Below, piece after piece: positions 5,744 through 8,100 of a stretch of DNA of 8,100 nt. Numbering within the stretch: position 1 is the stretch's first letter; every line of letters begins with the position of its first letter. The notes beneath the pieces are model-generated. The model saw only the letters and a list, made by a program, of their open reading frames with translations. It was not told the DNA's origin and ran no database searches. The position numbers and the translations under genes were made by a program. The stretch comes from Chitinophagia bacterium. GTDB lineage: Bacteria > Bacteroidota > Bacteroidia > Chitinophagales > Chitinophagaceae. Location of the stretch: NCBI GenBank assembly GCA_010027295.1, contig RGVM01000098.1:1-8100 (forward strand), in the 5' to 3' direction.

Positions 5744-6778
5744 TCACTTGCCGTCCAGTCCCCGGAAGGAATGGTTCACGAACTCGAAGGTGTAGATGCG
5801 CACCAGCAGCATGAGATAGCCGAACAGCAGCGGACCGAAGATGAAGCCCATAAACCCGAAGAGACTCAGGCCCACGATCACGCCGAACACGGTGACGAGC
5901 GGGTGCACATCGCCGATGCGCTTCATCAGCGTGATGCGGGCGAAATAGTCCACGTTGCCCGTCACGATCAGGCTGTAGAGCAAGAGTCCCATGCCCGGGC
6001 CCGACTGCCCCTGGCTGTACAGGTAGATCACGAGTGGAACCCAGACCATCATCGTCCCGACGATGGGGAAGAAGGCGAAGACCCCCGTCAGGAATCCCCA
6101 CATGCCCCAGTCCTTCAGCCCGAAGATGATGTATCCCACCATCCCCGTCACCCCCTGTATGAACGATATCAGCGGAATGCCGATGGCGTTGGCCCTCACA
6201 CTGCGGAGCGTCTCCCGCGCCAGCACTTCGATGCTGCTGCGGCTCAGCGGGAGGTAGGACAGCAGGTGCCGCTCCATCATCCTCGACTCCGTGAACATGA
6301 AGTAGAGTACGAAGAACATGACCGCTATGTTGGCGAGGATGTTGGCGGTGCTGTTCAGGAACGTGGGGATGAAGCCCGATACGCTCGACTGCAGGTTCTT
6401 GAGGGTGTCGGGCGTGACGACCTGTATCCCCACAAACCCCGAGATCCGGTCCGAGAGCGCGTGCAGCCCCTTCAGCAGCTCGTCCGAATGGGTGAAGACG
6501 CTGTAGAGCCTCGGCGTGACCATGTGTATCGTGTAGTAGAACGGGAGCCCGATCACGGCGAGGAAACCCAGCATCAGCAGGGCCGCGGCCAGGCCCGGCT
6601 TCCAGCGCCTCCGCTCCACGAGCCGGAAGTACGCATCCCGACCTATGATGTAGAAGGTCACGGCACCCAGGAAACCCGGTAGCAGCACATAGAGCTCCCT
6701 CACGATAAGGTAGCCGATCAGCAGGATGACGCTCAGCATCAGCACCTGCCGGATCCGGTTGTTGAATGGCTCTGTCAT
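5744..6778 (-). CDS. AI-2E/PerM family multi-pass membrane protein
   Basis: A 344-residue protein, normal length for the family. Paired N-terminal hydrophobic segments (about 12-48) and a third (about 62-84) precede a soluble segment of about 70 residues (85-155). A transmembrane segment at about 156-175 leads into a loop (ESRMMERHLLSYLPLSR). The conserved C-terminal core follows: FIQGVTGMVGYIIFG (about 214-228), AFFPIVGTMMVWVPL (about 242-256) and FGVIVGLSLFGFMGFIFGPLL (about 299-319, quoted only in part by motif GLSLFGFMG). The family (PF01594-like) includes TqsA, linked to AI-2 export, and other members linked to sodium/proton antiport; most are of unknown substrate. No quorum-sensing gene is nearby, so AI-2 transport should not be assumed. 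It lies 34 bp after the radical SAM gene and 31 bp before the GHL10 gene on the same strand. No SD sequence is seen at the ATG. Confidence 0.92.
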   Translation of the reverse strand: MTEPFNNRIRQVLMLSVILLIGYLIVRELYVLLPGFLGAVTFYIIGRDAYFRLVERRRWKPGLAAALLMLGFLAVIGLPFYYTIHMVTPRLYSVFTHSDELLKGLHALSDRISGFVGIQVVTPDTLKNLQSSVSGFIPTFLNSTANILANIAVMFFVLYFMFTESRMMERHLLSYLPLSRSSIEVLARETLRSVRANAIGIPLISFIQGVTGMVGYIIFGLKDWGMWGFLTGVFAFFPIVGTMMVWVPLVIYLYSQGQSGPGMGLLLYSLIVTGNVDYFARITLMKRIGDVHPLVTVFGVIVGLSLFGFMGFIFGPLLFGYLMLLVRIYTFEFVNHSFRGLDGK

Positions 6779-6795
6779 GATGGTTGTCTTTTGTT

Positions 6796-6809
6796 CAGGC
6801 CTTCGCCTG
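6796..6809. repeat. Small hairpin between the radical SAM and AI-2E genes
   Basis: CAGGC-CTTC-GCCTG forms a five-base-pair stem with a four-base loop, three bases beyond the radical SAM stop codon. No T-run follows on the minus strand, so termination is doubtful. It might influence mRNA stability or processing between the two genes. Confidence 0.3.
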
Positions 6810-6812
6810 GCC

Positions 6813-7841
6813 TCATCCCCATACCCGGGTACCCTCGCTGCAATTGGCGCATATGTCGATGTTTCTGCGTCCGCCCATCAGCCTCGTTCGGAAGCGGTGG
6901 TATTCCGTATTTCGCCACTGGTCCCGGAAACGCTCCTGCTTCAGGTCTCCGAGGCGGTGGGTGGCGTCCTTGTCGAAGCAGCAGGGCACAACCAGCCCGT
7001 CCCAGGTGATGACGTTCGAATGCCACAGCTTCCAGCAGTGGTTGTCGAGTCGGTTCTTGGGCTCGCGGCCGCCGTCCCGGGCCTTCCGGTACCGAGAGTA
7101 CTTATCGATGGTCGGGATGAGTCCGTTGGGGTCTCGATCGTAGTCGTATACCTGTGCGGTCTTGAGCCAGACATCGTCCACACCGACCTCCCGGCCCAGT
7201 CGCCGAACCTCGTCAATCTGGTGCTCGTTGGGCCGCACCACGAGGAACTGGAACACGACGAAGGGCCTTCGCCGGCCCAGGGTCCGCTTCCACTTCACCA
7301 CCTCGCGTGCACCGGCCAGCACCTTGTCGAGCCTTCCGCCCACGCGGTATTGCTCATAGACTTCCTGTGTCGTCCCATCAATGGAGATGATCAGCCGGTC
7401 GAGTCCGCTCTCCACCGTCTTCCGGGCGTTGTCCGACGTGAGGTAATGGCCATTGGTGGAGGTGGCCGTATAGATGCCCTTCTCCGACGCATAGCGCACC
7501 ATCTCCGTAAAGCCCGGATTCAGATAAGGCTCCCCCTGAAAATAGAAGATCAGGTACAGCAGTTCCCGATGGATGTCGTCTATCGTACGGCGGAAGAAAT
7601 CGCCCTCCAGCATGCCTGTCGGCCGAGTGAAGGAACGCAGTCCGCTGGGACATTCCGGACACCTCAGATTGCAGGACGTCGTGGGCTCGAAGGAGATCGA
7701 CACGGGCAGCCCCCATTGCACCGGCCGGCCTGTCAGACGGCTCCACTGGTAGCTCGCAAACACCTTGGAGGCATTGAACAGCCTCCTTGGGGTCAGCTTC
7801 GAGAGCAGGTTCAGTGAATCAGCGAGATGGAAGGCGGGCAT
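6813..7841 (-). CDS. Radical SAM/SPASM domain protein of unknown substrate
   Basis: A 342-residue protein. The radical SAM cluster motif is CNLRCPEC (C57, C61, C64), binding the 4Fe-4S cluster that cleaves SAM. YFQGEPYLNP (100-109) is the SAM-binding GGEP-like motif, and LIISIDGTTQEVYEQYR (150-166) and VVRPNEHQI (201-209) fit the barrel. The C-terminal SPASM-type region has C269, C287-C288 and C331-x2-C334, enough for one auxiliary cluster. The family is the MoaA/PqqE/anSME-like superfamily. I recall close relatives with EPTTSCNLRCPECPSGLRSF widely in Bacteroidota, without assigned function. The frame stays open to 8081, but an upstream start would run through the divergent gene beginning at 7918. 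The ATG at 7841 is preceded by TAATTTTA and gives a family-like N-terminus, so I use it. It probably heads an operon with the AI-2E and GHL10 genes. Confidence 0.9.
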   Translation of the reverse strand: MPAFHLADSLNLLSKLTPRRLFNASKVFASYQWSRLTGRPVQWGLPVSISFEPTTSCNLRCPECPSGLRSFTRPTGMLEGDFFRRTIDDIHRELLYLIFYFQGEPYLNPGFTEMVRYASEKGIYTATSTNGHYLTSDNARKTVESGLDRLIISIDGTTQEVYEQYRVGGRLDKVLAGAREVVKWKRTLGRRRPFVVFQFLVVRPNEHQIDEVRRLGREVGVDDVWLKTAQVYDYDRDPNGLIPTIDKYSRYRKARDGGREPKNRLDNHCWKLWHSNVITWDGLVVPCCFDKDATHRLGDLKQERFRDQWRNTEYHRFRTRLMGGRRNIDICANCSEGTRVWG

Positions 7842-7917
7842 ATCTGTAAAATTAAGCCAAAGCGTGGCGATTCGACCCGGAACCGAGAAAACCGACTTTA
7901 TTTGCCGAACAGCCGCC
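7842..7917. other. Divergent intergenic region, radical SAM gene / probable GH25 gene
   Basis: A 76-bp spacer. On the minus strand it carries the TAATTTTA box. On the plus strand TTTATTTG (about 7897-7904) is one mismatch from TAnnTTTG and lies about 13 bases before the ATG at 7918. I see no Shine-Dalgarno sequence, no short precursor-peptide ORF and no RNA gene. Confidence 0.45.
7847..7854 (-). promoter_or_regulatory. Near-consensus -7 box before the radical SAM start
   Basis: On the minus strand TAATTTTA-CAGAT-ATG differs from TAnnTTTG only at the last base and ends five bases before the chosen start codon. This closely mirrors the rlmD and GHL10 arrangement, and helps choose the ATG at 7841. 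It is weaker evidence than the two perfect matches. Confidence 0.35.
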
Positions 7918-8100
7918 ATGCCAACGCATCGAAAGAGGAAGTGGAGGACCCGTGGGTCACGCATGATACTGGCTACCCTCTTCGCCGGCTCCGTCATGGC
8001 GGTGGCCTTCGCCATTCTGCTCTGGAGATATACGCGTCCGGGTGGCGGTCTCCCGCTATACCGCAGTTTCGGCATCCACATGCCGAGGAGCTATGCCATC
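7918..8100 (+). CDS. N-terminal fragment of a membrane-anchored protein, probably GH25 lysozyme (truncated by window edge)
   Basis: From the ATG at 7918 the frame is open to the window end, 61 codons. A strongly basic start (MPTHRKRKWRTRGSR) is followed by a single hydrophobic helix (about residues 16-38, MILATLFAGSVMAVAFAILL). Then comes LYRSFGIHMPRSYAI at the very edge. This layout (basic tail, one membrane anchor, then a segment like FGI.iP..Y.IHGIDVS) is what I recall for Bacteroidota GH25 muramidases, whose catalytic domain begins at HGIDVS. That motif would start at the next codon and cannot be seen. GH25 enzymes cut the glycan backbone of peptidoglycan. Orientation is divergent from the radical SAM gene, with 76 bp between starts. 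An internal ATG at 7963 is a less likely start because it would remove the positive tail. The gene is fairly secure; the family call is tentative. Confidence 0.55.
   Translation, partial: MPTHRKRKWRTRGSRMILATLFAGSVMAVAFAILLWRYTRPGGGLPLYRSFGIHMPRSYAI

Noticed and set aside
5738..6682. 314-codon plus-strand frame opposite the AI-2E gene
   Set aside because: Its composition (very rich in H, E, D, R and P) is the expected antisense image of a hydrophobic membrane protein.
5744..6778. AI-2 quorum-sensing locus
   Set aside because: The family name alone does not establish AI-2 transport; no luxS, lsr or sensor gene is present in the window.
6726..7817. 363-codon plus-strand frame opposite the radical SAM gene
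   Set aside because: Antisense shadow of a gene with a complete CxxxCxxC motif and SPASM cysteines; the plus-strand product is low-complexity, rich in H, P, V and L, with no known motif.
7842..7917. RiPP-type system with a precursor peptide beside the radical SAM/SPASM gene
   Set aside because: No short peptide ORF with a leader or Cys-rich core is visible in the flanking gaps, and the neighbours are not a peptidase, RRE protein or exporter of the usual RiPP kind.
6813..8081. Extended 422-residue version of the radical SAM protein
   Set aside because: The additional 80 N-terminal residues overlap the divergent gene starting at 7918, are basic and unlike the family, and a promoter-like box precedes the ATG at 7841.
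1..8100. Mobile element, CRISPR array, tRNA/rRNA or riboswitch
   Set aside because: I found no transposase or integrase, no regularly spaced repeats, no cloverleaf-like sequence and no recognisable riboswitch; intergenic gaps are all under 150 bp.

Overview
The window reads as ordinary chromosomal DNA of a GC-rich member of the Bacteroidota, most likely near the Chitinophagales (inference from recalled protein families; no search was run). Supporting signs are a Bacteroidota-style sigma-54 factor, a small secreted protein ending in GFFCRQE...EGK, a 4-Cys RlmD-type methyltransferase, a YkuD_2 L,D-transpeptidase-like protein, TAnnTTTG-type -7 boxes, and almost no Shine-Dalgarno sequences.

Layout, left to right. 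1-624 (minus, cut by the window edge) is the N-terminal part of a 23S rRNA uracil-C5-methyltransferase of the RlmD/RumA type. 625-772 is a divergent intergenic region. 773-1558 (plus) is an exported L,D-transpeptidase-like protein. It converges on a two-gene minus-strand unit: rpoN (2250-3740) followed, with an ATGA overlap, by a polytopic membrane protein with degenerate PAP2-type motifs (1600-2253). Divergent from rpoN is a 102-residue secreted protein of unknown function (3819-4127). It converges, with 7 bp between stop codons, on a three-gene minus-strand run: radical SAM/SPASM protein (6813-7841), AI-2E/PerM-family membrane protein (5744-6778) and a secreted family-10-like glycosyl hydrolase of the GHL10/DigH type (4135-5712). 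At the right edge, divergent from the radical SAM gene, a plus-strand membrane-anchored protein begins (7918 onward). It is probably a GH25 lysozyme and is cut by the window end.

The genes do not form a single pathway. Several concern the cell envelope: L,D-transpeptidase-like, GHL10 hydrolase, probable GH25, PAP2-like and AI-2E membrane proteins. These sit among housekeeping genes for rRNA modification and sigma-54. I found no mobile element, CRISPR array, tRNA or rRNA, and no convincing undescribed multigene system. The most interesting points are the start-abutting TAnnTTTG boxes that suggest leaderless mRNAs, the translationally coupled rpoN/PAP2-like pair, the conserved small secreted protein beside rpoN, and the radical SAM/SPASM protein with no visible peptide substrate. 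No stretch above 300 bases lacks a gene.
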